NCBI RefSeq assembly: GCF_900635815.1 | Contig: NZ_LR134173.1 | Coordinates: 1,091,501-1,155,500, forward strand | Direction: 5' to 3' | From: Legionella cherrii | Lineage (GTDB): Bacteria; Pseudomonadota; Gammaproteobacteria; Legionellales; Legionellaceae | DNA: 64,000 nt | In this document: positions 54,509 through 62,124 of the stretch, one piece after another | Position numbering within the stretch: position 1 is the stretch's first letter | Layout: each line of letters begins with the position of its first letter | Notes under the pieces: generated by a model | What the model saw: the letters and a program-made list of their open reading frames with translations, nothing else | What the model was told of the DNA's origin: nothing | Database searches by the model: none | Translations under genes and position numbers: made by a program

Positions 54509-56116
54509 TCAGAGCGAATAACTTAAAGTTGTCTTTGCATCTAAAATCAGTTCTTGTTCCAACGGATGAGCTTTACCCGAAGCAGTCAATAAGCCATTTT
54601 TGGCTAGCCCCTGCATGACCACCTGATCGCTTGCAGGTTGTTGCCAAACTGGAATCGCAACAGGCTTTTGTACGAGTACGGTTGGTGGTTGAGGTATCGG
54701 TTTTCTCCCTGGATTGAGTTCACTTTCTTCCGCTTCCAACAACTTAAGTTGCTCGGCAGTAAGTGGTTTGACTTGGCTGCTGTAGAAGGGGAGTACGCGA
54801 AGTTTGAACACTAATGAAAATGCCTCCAGTGTACTGCTTAATTCAGTATATCCATGACTCAAGGGATCATTAAAGGTTCTCTTTAATTGAGACGGAGATA
54901 AGATATCAATGTGATTGAGATCGGTACGATAATAAATTTTTTGATCTTTACCTAATAGAAGCAGTGGTTGGGGTTGGCGATAGTGATAATCAACATCCGG
55001 CATTTGTTCTAGGCCACCGTATTGTGTTTGCCCAGGAAGTTCATGGCCTTTAAATACCTGACGTAGATCTTGCAATGAACACGTCATTCCCGCCAAACAG
55101 GCTTGCTTATTAAAATAATTATTTGCAACATCAAAATCATCATCGCCACCAGCTTCGACAGGGGGCTCGCTGCTATCGGGAGTTGGATCATAGGCGCGTT
55201 TGGTGTACACGGTTACCCGGTTTAACTCATCGTGTAAATTATTGACTAAAATACTGCCCCAAACTCCGAAACGTTTTGGAAGTAAGTCACGTAAGTCACC
55301 CACGAAAGCAATATGGCCTGCAGCAAAGTGATCGGTATAATAGTGGAAACAAAAAAATTCCATTCCCAAAGCCAAAGCCTGATAGCGATAGGCCATATCT
55401 TGCAAGGTATCACGATTTAAGCCCTCAGGTGTCTGCTCGATAATCTTGAGTAATGCATTGAAGTCGCTATTATCTGATTGATAATCTGAATCAGCCAGCA
55501 ATTGAGTTAGCTCATAGTAAATGCGGGCATATCGAAGCGCTAGATGATGGCCTATAGTGTATACACGCACTGACCATGGAGTAAAATGGGATAAATTTCT
55601 ATTCAAAATTTCACTATAATTTTTTACCCTCAGGGCAAACATCAGTTGTTGTACATAGAAATTGAGCGTACTTGAAAATGGGATGTAGTTGGCATTATTT
55701 ATTTTATAAATAGTATCTATATCACTTTGATGTACGTTGTCGTTTGCCAGACGTTTATAAGAGCAAATTAATTTTTGCTCCTCGCTTTCGTTAACCGGCT
55801 CTTTAATTAAATATTGTCCTAATGTCTCACAAGAGCCTGTACTATCATACCTTTCGGGATTTGCATTATATTCAGCAATACTTGGCAAATTAAGCGATAC
55901 CTCTCGACCACCAAAATAGTCTCCAGACATGGCCACAATGTTGCCTGGTGAGAGATTTAATCCAATAGATTGGGGAAGGCCAAGCTCGTTAAACCCTTGC
56001 ACCTGTAGATGTAAGCCCCCTTGCTCATCAATATCGACATAGGGATTTTTTTTTAAGACCTCCCAATCTAGAAAACGTAATGCATCGCCCAGTTCCGTAT
56101 GTTCTTTTGTATTCAT
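54509..56116 (-). CDS. Phospholipase C-like metalloenzyme homologue (paralogue of 62125-63765)
   Basis: A 535-residue protein from ATG 56116 (GGAG 7 bp upstream). It aligns with the protein encoded at 62125-63765: both have SGDYF / AGDYY, the HFTPWSVRVYTIGHHLAL / HFAPWSLRGYIVGHQSAL segment, HYYTDHFAAGH / HFYSDHFAGGH, FGVWGSILVNNLHDE / FGVLGSILVNTMHNE, YGGLEQMPDVDYHYRQPQPLLL, and closing PFYSSQV / PFYYSPQV. The regularly placed His and Asp residues resemble the zinc sites of Legionella/Pseudomonas phospholipases C (PlcA-C), which share a D-x-F-x-x-G-H motif. No signal peptide, so an effector is possible. Function assignment is inferred. Confidence 0.6.
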   Translation of the reverse strand: MNTKEHTELGDALRFLDWEVLKKNPYVDIDEQGGLHLQVQGFNELGLPQSIGLNLSPGNIVAMSGDYFGGREVSLNLPSIAEYNANPERYDSTGSCETLGQYLIKEPVNESEEQKLICSYKRLANDNVHQSDIDTIYKINNANYIPFSSTLNFYVQQLMFALRVKNYSEILNRNLSHFTPWSVRVYTIGHHLALRYARIYYELTQLLADSDYQSDNSDFNALLKIIEQTPEGLNRDTLQDMAYRYQALALGMEFFCFHYYTDHFAAGHIAFVGDLRDLLPKRFGVWGSILVNNLHDELNRVTVYTKRAYDPTPDSSEPPVEAGGDDDFDVANNYFNKQACLAGMTCSLQDLRQVFKGHELPGQTQYGGLEQMPDVDYHYRQPQPLLLLGKDQKIYYRTDLNHIDILSPSQLKRTFNDPLSHGYTELSSTLEAFSLVFKLRVLPFYSSQVKPLTAEQLKLLEAEESELNPGRKPIPQPPTVLVQKPVAIPVWQQPASDQVVMQGLAKNGLLTASGKAHPLEQELILDAKTTLSYSL

Positions 56117-56360
56117 AAGCAAGCTCCATTTTTCTTATTTTGAGTACACTCCGAAAATTATTAATTACTTAATGCTATGCCAGCATGATGTTCAGTAATA
56201 AGGGGCAAAAATTTAACTATAGAAGTGAACTATAAAATCTTCAAATAATCTAAGACTCACTGGCAAGAAAATGAATTCGCGATGCTTTAAATATGGATTT
56301 TCTTCCTTGAGCGAGGAGGCTTTTTCACTTCTATAATTAAAAAAAGAGCCGCTTGAGATA

Positions 56361-57404
56361 ATGATGTCTAACGAAAAAAAAGAATCTTTAGGATTATTTC
56401 GTAACACCCTATTTTCGACTTCGGAACAAAGTACCGCTTCTTCTAAAGATCGCGGCAAAGATTTTGATGCAACGAAACAGACTCAATGGCTTCAACTGAG
56501 CAAAAACATTATTGATGAGTTAGGGAAAAAAATATCCTCTTTTCCGCAAATACCACCCGTAGTGCATCAAGATATCCATTGTCCTCCTGAGATGCTCTTG
56601 TCTCGTGTAGGTTGTACTTATGCCTGGTTGGCCGATAAACGTCGCGAAGTCGCTAAGATGTTAAAACAAGGCCCGTTTCGGCATCAATTTGGGTTGATTA
56701 ATAAAGCGGGTTTTGTATCGACAGACCAATTTAATTTGACTCGGGATCTACCCACCCAAAAAAATCTAATTTACAAGCAGCTGATGGATTTAATTCATCA
56801 TAACCAGGAACACGTTGAGCTGATCGGGCAACAAATGGAAAACGGGACAAAATATGCGATTAGGATCAAATTAACCCCAGAGGAATGTGATCTAGTACAT
56901 CAAAAAAATGCAGAGTCCCTATTTCCATTTATCGAAGACGATGTGATTCTCACGATTACTTTTGACGACTACGGTCAAGAGGATAGCAGAACATCGCTCG
57001 TCGTGGATCATCGTCCTACCCCGTTTAATCAAAATTATCGTGATCGATCCAGTTATTTTCAGGTGCAATATGAATTAATCGAGCCTTATTTTCAGGCTTG
57101 CTGTGATTGGGATTCGAGTCAAGAGATTCAGGAGTTTTTAATTAACGCAGGAAAACTTGCCTATCGCCTTGCTCAATTACAACCCGTTGGCCGAGGAAAT
57201 TCAGCTATTGTTGAATGGATGATCCGAGGGCTTGCCAAAGAAAAGAATATTGAATTGGGACCTTTTAATCATGATGAATTGGGATGGGATTTTAAAGCGT
57301 TCTTTACCCCAGATATCAATGTGTACGCCCATTGGTTTTCTGAAAAAGCATTTACTAGGCCTGAATTAGTAGAAAACAAAAGTGTAACACCCAAAATATT
57401 TTAA
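56361..57404 (+). CDS. Hypothetical protein, possible effector
   Basis: A 347-residue soluble protein. Notable segments are DIHCPPEMLLSRVGCTYAWLADKRREV (in part ~72-97), FNLTRDLPTQ, an acidic strand region DDVILTITFDDYG (~195-207) and AQLQPVGRGNSAIVEWMIRGLA (~271-291). The last one looks like a conserved active-site or binding segment and superficially recalls RGNx motifs in effector-type enzymes, but no family is recognised. It lies upstream of the hydrazine-type operon but is separated by a promoter with palindromes and so is probably not part of it. Confidence 0.55.
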   Translation: MMSNEKKESLGLFRNTLFSTSEQSTASSKDRGKDFDATKQTQWLQLSKNIIDELGKKISSFPQIPPVVHQDIHCPPEMLLSRVGCTYAWLADKRREVAKMLKQGPFRHQFGLINKAGFVSTDQFNLTRDLPTQKNLIYKQLMDLIHHNQEHVELIGQQMENGTKYAIRIKLTPEECDLVHQKNAESLFPFIEDDVILTITFDDYGQEDSRTSLVVDHRPTPFNQNYRDRSSYFQVQYELIEPYFQACCDWDSSQEIQEFLINAGKLAYRLAQLQPVGRGNSAIVEWMIRGLAKEKNIELGPFNHDELGWDFKAFFTPDINVYAHWFSEKAFTRPELVENKSVTPKIF

Positions 57405-57454
57405 GATTCTGGTTTGAAGTATTCATCAACAATTCAAAGAACTATTTACTTATT

Positions 57455-57496
57455 TTATTTTCGATAATTTACAAATTTTCGAAAATAATTAATACT
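57455..57496 (+). promoter_or_regulatory. Promoter with tandem palindromes upstream of the GntR operon
   Basis: ATTTTCGATAAT (57457-57468) and the perfect 12-bp palindrome ATTTTCGAAAAT (57475-57486) are centred 18 bp apart; the outer arms TTATTTTCGA / TCGAAAATAA also form a 10-bp inverted repeat. TTTACA (57468-57473) and AATACT (57491-57496) form a -35/-10 pair with a 17-bp spacer. The second palindrome lies inside the spacer, an ideal place for repression, presumably by the GntR protein encoded just downstream. Confidence 0.6.
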
Positions 57497-57526
57497 GTAT
57501 CTAGTTTTCAAACGAGTATCAAAAAC

Positions 57527-58216
57527 ATGTCTCACATTAAAACCAAAAAATCCAAGACAAGCTCCGTATTGGAAAAGTTACGCCATGACCTCATCAGTGG
57601 TTATTTTGACCCTGGTCAAAAATTACAAATGGAACACTTAAAAGAACGGTATGGGGTGGGATATAGTCCCTTACGTGAAGCCTTATCGCGATTGGTCTCT
57701 CATGGATTGGTCAACCTTGAGGATTTATGTGGCTTTTCTGTTCCTCCTTTATCTTTAGAAGAGTTATATGATCTTTATGCAGTCAGAATTCAGATTGAAA
57801 CACGTGCTCTAGAGTTAGCCATCCAATATGGAGATGCATATTGGGAGGCGGATGTTCTCGCCTGTTGGCATCGATACGCCCAATATCTTACCCCATCACC
57901 CAATAATCCATTGGATCCGGGGGAGTGGAATGCATTACAAAAGGAATTTACTTTTACGCTCATTAAAGCGTGTCAATCACCCTGGCTGCTCAAAATACAA
58001 AATATGTTGTACGACCATTCATCACGTTATCGTTTTCTATGTTTAGGACGCCATCATCAGGATGAAAAGGTACTCGCTGAATTCAGACAAGAAAATGAAG
58101 CGCTGGTCGCTGCGGTATTAGCACGAGATAAAGAAAAGGCGATTCAGATTTCGCAGGCTGGATGGGATAACTCAATCAAAATTATGGCAGACAGTTTAAA
58201 GGATAAAAAAAGCTAA
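57527..58216 (+). CDS. GntR-family transcriptional regulator (FCD type) of the cluster
   Basis: A 229-residue regulator. The winged HTH spans ~12-72 (EKLRHDLISGYFDPGQKLQMEHLKERYGVGYSPLREALSRL in pieces), with the GntR hallmark SPLREALSRLVSHGLV. The C-terminal FCD domain (~85-220) includes LYDLYAVRIQIETRALELAI and metal-ligand-type His residues (DHSSRYRFLCLGRHHQDEK). FCD regulators usually sense an organic acid or pathway intermediate. It starts 38 bp after a palindrome-bearing promoter and is 9 bp from the MetRS-like gene, so it is the first gene of the operon and probably autoregulated. Confidence 0.92.
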   Translation: MSHIKTKKSKTSSVLEKLRHDLISGYFDPGQKLQMEHLKERYGVGYSPLREALSRLVSHGLVNLEDLCGFSVPPLSLEELYDLYAVRIQIETRALELAIQYGDAYWEADVLACWHRYAQYLTPSPNNPLDPGEWNALQKEFTFTLIKACQSPWLLKIQNMLYDHSSRYRFLCLGRHHQDEKVLAEFRQENEALVAAVLARDKEKAIQISQAGWDNSIKIMADSLKDKKS

Positions 58217-58225
58217 GGATTCGCG

Positions 58226-59803
58226 ATGGCTAAGTATAAAAAAAATTATTTACTCATTCCTTCCGTACCTACGCCAAATGGGCGATTGCATTTGGGACAT
58301 ATTGGCGGTCCCTTTTTAAGTGTGGATATACTGGCACGCTACCTGCGTCTGCGTGGGCATTCGGCGTGGATAATCTCAGGGACTGACAGTTATGAGTCCT
58401 ACACAGCAGGAAAGGCAGAGGAAGAAGGCTTAACCCCTGAAGAAACAGGTAATCATTATCATGACTTAATTGCTCATGATTTAAAGTCCATGCATATCCA
58501 ATGCGATCAATTCGTTAATCCACTCGCCGAACCGTGGAACACATCTTATCACACATGGCATGAACAAATTATGCAACAATTATTGCACAATAAGGCAATG
58601 GTCTTATTAAAAGAGAAGATGCCTTGGGATCAAAAGAATCAGCGCTATCTGAACGGATATTGGCTCCAAGGCAATTGCCCGGTGTGTTTTGAAAAAACAG
58701 CAAGTTACTTTTGTGAATGTTGTGGGGCGCATTTTCGTCCCGAAGAAATGATTTGCGATACTCATTTAGGGCCAAGGGAAGTTGAAAATATATTTTTAGA
58801 GCTGCCAAAACACGTTGAACTGAATTCCAAAGGAATCAATAAAAACCTAGAAACATTGTTTCACCGTTATCAAATGTTGCAAAACAATCGATTTAGGCTC
58901 ACTACCCAGTGTAATTGGGGTTTAGCCGATAACACCGATAATACGGGTACGCGAACTTTGTTTAGTTACGGTTTTATATTTGCCTATTTTTTAATGTTTG
59001 GGGAAATCGCAGGAACACTCATGGGGAGCAACAAAAATGCATTTGCTGTTGATTCTGAGGTGATTACGATTTCCAGTTTTGGTATCGATAACGCGTTGCC
59101 CTTTTTAAGCAGTGCCTTAGGGATTAGTACCGCATGCCCGCAATACAAGCCCTTTGATTATTACCTGGTTAATTATTTTTATTATCTTGATGGCAGTAAA
59201 TTTTCAACAAGTCGCCAGCATATGATTGGTGTAGATGATGCCATTAATCAAAAGGGACTGTCCAGTGACCTTATTCGACTCTACCTTGCCTCGCTTGATG
59301 TACGTAATCAAACAGGAAATTTTGTCCTGGATGAGTTTATCCAATATTACAACAGGACCTTAGATTGGCTTGAGTGCTATGTCATGCGGGGAATACCCAA
59401 TATACCTGCAGTGATTACTTCCCCGTGTGAGGAGCGATTACAACATCAACTCCGTGATTTGTTTGCAATCCAAGAGGATGCCTTGCAACCTCATCATTTT
59501 TTGCCACATCTTGGGGTTCGTTCGCTCAGTGATTGGATGATACTGGGGCAAAATTTAGAACCAAATTCAAATGATTATTTTTGGTGGCTCAAAGGATTTA
59601 CTTTGGTGATTTATCCCTATATGCCGGAACTGGGTGGAAAAATTTGGAGTGCGCTCGGATATAAGCATTCCCCCGTTCAAACAGATTTTTTTGCTCAACC
59701 TGCTCGTCCATTGCAGAAGGAAATAAAACTCACTCTAAAACGAATTACTCATGAATTTGAATCGCATACTGAAGGATTAAGTTATGAACCCAACGCATCA
59801 TGA
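58226..59803 (+). CDS. Methionyl-tRNA synthetase-like enzyme, predicted hydrazine synthetase component
   Basis: A 525-residue class I aminoacyl-tRNA synthetase homologue. The signature HIGH is HLGH (22-25), the zinc-knuckle CPVC...CECC is retained (~150-172), and KMSKS is degenerate: KFSTS at 325-329. A C-terminal anticodon-like helical part is present but lacks clear tRNA-binding residues. Sitting next to a lysine N6-hydroxylase and a cupin, it matches the MetRS-like domain of Spb40-type enzymes (also in formycin, pyrazomycin and triacsin pathways), which activate N6-hydroxylysine as an ester before N-N bond formation. It overlaps the hydroxylase gene by 20 bp. A duplicate MetRS for translation or antibiotic resistance is less likely. 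Confidence 0.85.
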   Translation: MAKYKKNYLLIPSVPTPNGRLHLGHIGGPFLSVDILARYLRLRGHSAWIISGTDSYESYTAGKAEEEGLTPEETGNHYHDLIAHDLKSMHIQCDQFVNPLAEPWNTSYHTWHEQIMQQLLHNKAMVLLKEKMPWDQKNQRYLNGYWLQGNCPVCFEKTASYFCECCGAHFRPEEMICDTHLGPREVENIFLELPKHVELNSKGINKNLETLFHRYQMLQNNRFRLTTQCNWGLADNTDNTGTRTLFSYGFIFAYFLMFGEIAGTLMGSNKNAFAVDSEVITISSFGIDNALPFLSSALGISTACPQYKPFDYYLVNYFYYLDGSKFSTSRQHMIGVDDAINQKGLSSDLIRLYLASLDVRNQTGNFVLDEFIQYYNRTLDWLECYVMRGIPNIPAVITSPCEERLQHQLRDLFAIQEDALQPHHFLPHLGVRSLSDWMILGQNLEPNSNDYFWWLKGFTLVIYPYMPELGGKIWSALGYKHSPVQTDFFAQPARPLQKEIKLTLKRITHEFESHTEGLSYEPNAS

Positions 59804-61106
59804 TGAGCTGTTTGATTTATTAGGAGTAGGCGTTGGCCCTTTTAATTTGAGTATCGCTGCTCTTTTATCGTCTGTTGAAGAAATTTCCAGTGTTTTTTTT
59901 GAACAAAACGAAGAGATGATTTGGCATCCGGGGATGTTATTTCCTAATGCCGAAATCCAAGTCAGTTACTTAAATGATTTAGTGACACTCGTTGAGCCTA
60001 CTAATCCCTATTCATTTATTGCCTATCTGGCACAGCACAAACGATTGTATCGTTTTATCAATGCCCAATTCAAAAATGTATTACGCGCTGAATTTAGCCA
60101 TTATTTACATTGGGTGAGCCGGTCTTTACCCAATTTACTTTTTAAAGAAAAAGTTGAGGATATTTATTTTGATAAAACCCATTTTGTCATGCACACCACA
60201 AAGAGGAAAACTAAAGGAACGCATCTTGTTTTAGGCAACGGTTTAAGCGCGAAAATTCCTGCCTGCGCCAGACCTTATTTGAGTAAGAATGTGTTTCATA
60301 ATCAGGGCTTCTTGCTCAATCCGATAAATTGGCAAGGAAAAAAAGTGGCACTTATTGGTGGAGGGCAAAGTGGCGCCGAAATCGTCCACTATATTTTATC
60401 TCATGGTGAGCAATTACCTTCAGAATTAAATTGGATTTCAAAAAGACATCAGTTATTGCCTATGGATACTTCGCCTTTTGTAAGTGAGTTTTTCACACCG
60501 AAATATGCTGAGTATTTCTTCCATTTACCCGAGAAAGAAAAAGAGTTTTTATTACAAGAGCAGCACTTGGCGAGTGACGGTATTTCTTTTCATTTGTTAC
60601 AAACCATCTATCAAAAACTGTATAGTCTGGAATTTTTGGAGCATAAGGATAAATTTTTTAAGTTTTTATCACGGCATGAATTAACTCATATGGACAGCGA
60701 ATTAGGGAGATATCAACTCCTGCTGACGGAACTTGGCACCGCAAAAAAAAGCATAATTTCTGCGGATATTGTGATTTTGTGCACGGGGTATCAATGGGAG
60801 TTTCCTTCTTATCTTTCTTCATTAGCTGAAAAAATACCTTTAAATGAGGAGGGAAGGTTTTGTGTCAATCAGGATTTTTCCATCACTTGGGAGGGACCGA
60901 AACAACATCGTATTTATGTCCAAAATGCAGCACGCCATTCCCATGGAATTGCGGATCCCAATTTAAACGTTATGGCATGGCGAAGTGCAACGATTATCAA
61001 CAGCATAGCGCAAGCGCAAATTTATGATCTCAATCATGAGAACACCTTTTTAGATTGGGAGCGAGAGTTCGTACCTGAGGAGCGAAAATATGCCTTGTTT
61101 GCTTGA
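59784..61106 (+). CDS. Lysine N6-hydroxylase-like flavin monooxygenase
   Basis: A 440-residue N-hydroxylating monooxygenase of the IucD/PvdA family. Motifs: FAD-binding GVGVGPFN (14-21), the WHPGMLFPNAEIQVSYLNDLVTLVEPTNPYSF substrate region (in part, ~47-77), NADPH-binding IGGGQSGAE (~190-198), MDTSPFVSEFFTP, and the ATGY-like CTGYQWE (~330-336). It should convert L-lysine (or ornithine) to the N-hydroxy amino acid. No IucA/IucC siderophore synthetase or NRPS is nearby, so a siderophore is less likely than hydrazine formation with the flanking MetRS-like and cupin genes. It overlaps both neighbours. Confidence 0.9.
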   Translation: MNPTHHDELFDLLGVGVGPFNLSIAALLSSVEEISSVFFEQNEEMIWHPGMLFPNAEIQVSYLNDLVTLVEPTNPYSFIAYLAQHKRLYRFINAQFKNVLRAEFSHYLHWVSRSLPNLLFKEKVEDIYFDKTHFVMHTTKRKTKGTHLVLGNGLSAKIPACARPYLSKNVFHNQGFLLNPINWQGKKVALIGGGQSGAEIVHYILSHGEQLPSELNWISKRHQLLPMDTSPFVSEFFTPKYAEYFFHLPEKEKEFLLQEQHLASDGISFHLLQTIYQKLYSLEFLEHKDKFFKFLSRHELTHMDSELGRYQLLLTELGTAKKSIISADIVILCTGYQWEFPSYLSSLAEKIPLNEEGRFCVNQDFSITWEGPKQHRIYVQNAARHSHGIADPNLNVMAWRSATIINSIAQAQIYDLNHENTFLDWEREFVPEERKYALFA

Positions 61107-61440
61107 GTCTGGAGTTGTAACCAATCCAAGATTGTTTTTTTCTGCTTCAGAATATCTTGCTCCCGGGATTGTAGTAAACCCTGTTGATTTTGTAACAAAT
61201 CAGGCTTGTCCTCCCGTTCAAGTCACTTATTTTCAAGTATTGCCGCATTGTGAAACGCCAATCGATTGTCACCAGGAAGAAGAAATTTGGATAGTATTAA
61301 ATGGGAGTGGTATTTTGACTTATGAGGGGGATGTTTATGGAGTTAATGCTGAAGATATTTTTTACTTTGCATCTTTTAAATCGCATCAAATACGTAACCA
61401 CAGCCAACAGCCTCTGCACATCTGCTCTGTTTATTGGTAG
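61090..61440 (+). CDS. Stand-alone cupin, predicted N-N bond-forming component
   Basis: A 116-residue single-domain cupin. Motif 1 is CHQEEEIWIVLNGSG (60-74), with metal-ligand candidates His61 and Glu65, and motif 2 is FASFKSHQIRNHS (93-105) with His99. It overlaps the hydroxylase gene by 17 bp and precedes the GNAT gene by 30 bp. In Spb40-type hydrazine synthetases a cupin domain is joined to the MetRS-like domain and catalyses attack of glycine nitrogen on the hydroxylamine nitrogen of the ester; here it is separate. A general small-molecule cupin is the alternative reading. Confidence 0.85.
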   Translation: MPCLLESGVVTNPRLFFSASEYLAPGIVVNPVDFVTNQACPPVQVTYFQVLPHCETPIDCHQEEEIWIVLNGSGILTYEGDVYGVNAEDIFYFASFKSHQIRNHSQQPLHICSVYW

Positions 61441-61470
61441 GGGATTGTGGTGGGCGCAAGGGGAGTTTGA

Positions 61471-61935
61471 ATGAAGAACTATGAGGTCAGGTGGTTACAG
61501 CCTGATGACAAAGAAAATTGGTTAAGGATGTGGCAGGAGTATATGGAATTTTATGACACATCGTTACCTTCCGAGGTAGTGGATAATACACTGCGTACCT
61601 TACTTTCTGATAACCAAAACTCAGGTTGTCTTGTTGCTTGCGATTCCCCTGATTTAGCGGTTGGTTTTTTAACTTTTATCGTACATCAGAGTACTTGGGC
61701 TATAGAGCCAGAATGTTATTTACATGATTTATACGTGAAACCGGAATATCGAAAAACAGGGGCGGCCAAAAAACTCATGGATGAGTTAAAACAACTGAGC
61801 GTCCTAAGGCACTGGAGTCGAGTATATTGGCTCACCAGGCCCGATAATCGGGTGGCTCAATCTCTTTACGATAAAATGGGAAAAGGCGAATCCTGGATGG
61901 TTTATACCCTATTTCATCGCACTTCAAATAAGTAA
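61471..61935 (+). CDS. GNAT-family N-acetyltransferase of the cluster
   Basis: A 154-residue acetyltransferase with the acetyl-CoA motif A: LHDLYVKPEYRKTGAAKKLMDEL (in part; R-x-x-G-x-A at ~98-103) and a GNAT-like C-terminus (YWLTRPDNRVAQSLYDKMG). A ribosome site AAGGGGAG sits upstream. As the last gene of the operon, it could acetylate the hydrazino product or confer self-protection; both are inference. Confidence 0.85.
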   Translation: MKNYEVRWLQPDDKENWLRMWQEYMEFYDTSLPSEVVDNTLRTLLSDNQNSGCLVACDSPDLAVGFLTFIVHQSTWAIEPECYLHDLYVKPEYRKTGAAKKLMDELKQLSVLRHWSRVYWLTRPDNRVAQSLYDKMGKGESWMVYTLFHRTSNK

Positions 61936-61973
61936 ACTTTGTTGAAAAAACAGCCTGTAAAAATCGATTCACA

Positions 61974-62010
61974 AAGAAAGCATGAGTTCACCTGCTCATT
62001 TTCTTTCAGA
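61974..62010 (+). terminator. Possible weak terminator after the cluster
   Basis: GCATGAG / CTCATT with an 8-nt loop and T-rich sequence (TTTTCTTTC) about 40 bp beyond the GNAT stop. The stem is short, so confidence is low. Confidence 0.3.
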
Positions 62011-62059
62011 CACGCATATGCCTATTTTGAGGTTAATAAAAAAGCAACTTAGCAACCCA

Positions 62060-62092
62060 TTTAAGGCTTCTTTAATCTTTATTGAGTATAAT
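62060..62092 (+). promoter_or_regulatory. Candidate PmrA box and consensus -10 upstream of the phospholipase C-like gene
   Basis: TTTAAG (62060-62065) and TTTAAT (62071-62076) repeat with 11-bp period; a perfect TATAAT (62087-62092) begins 10 bp after the second half-site. Confidence 0.55.
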
Positions 62093-62124
62093 TATGTTTA
62101 ATTTACTATCATGATGTTGTTTTT

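Noticed and set aside
56361..57404. Fic-domain protein based on the QPVGRGNSAIVEW segment
   Set aside because: The segment lacks the HPFxxGNGR order; no catalytic His precedes it at the right distance.
58226..59803. Second housekeeping or antibiotic-resistant methionyl-tRNA synthetase
   Set aside because: KMSKS is degenerate and the gene is embedded by overlap in an operon with a hydroxylase and a cupin; the possibility is kept as the main alternative.
59784..61106. Siderophore (aerobactin-like) biosynthesis from the lysine hydroxylase
   Set aside because: No IucA/IucC, NRPS, TonB receptor or Fur-box-like promoter is seen nearby, and the neighbouring MetRS-like and cupin genes fit hydrazine formation better.
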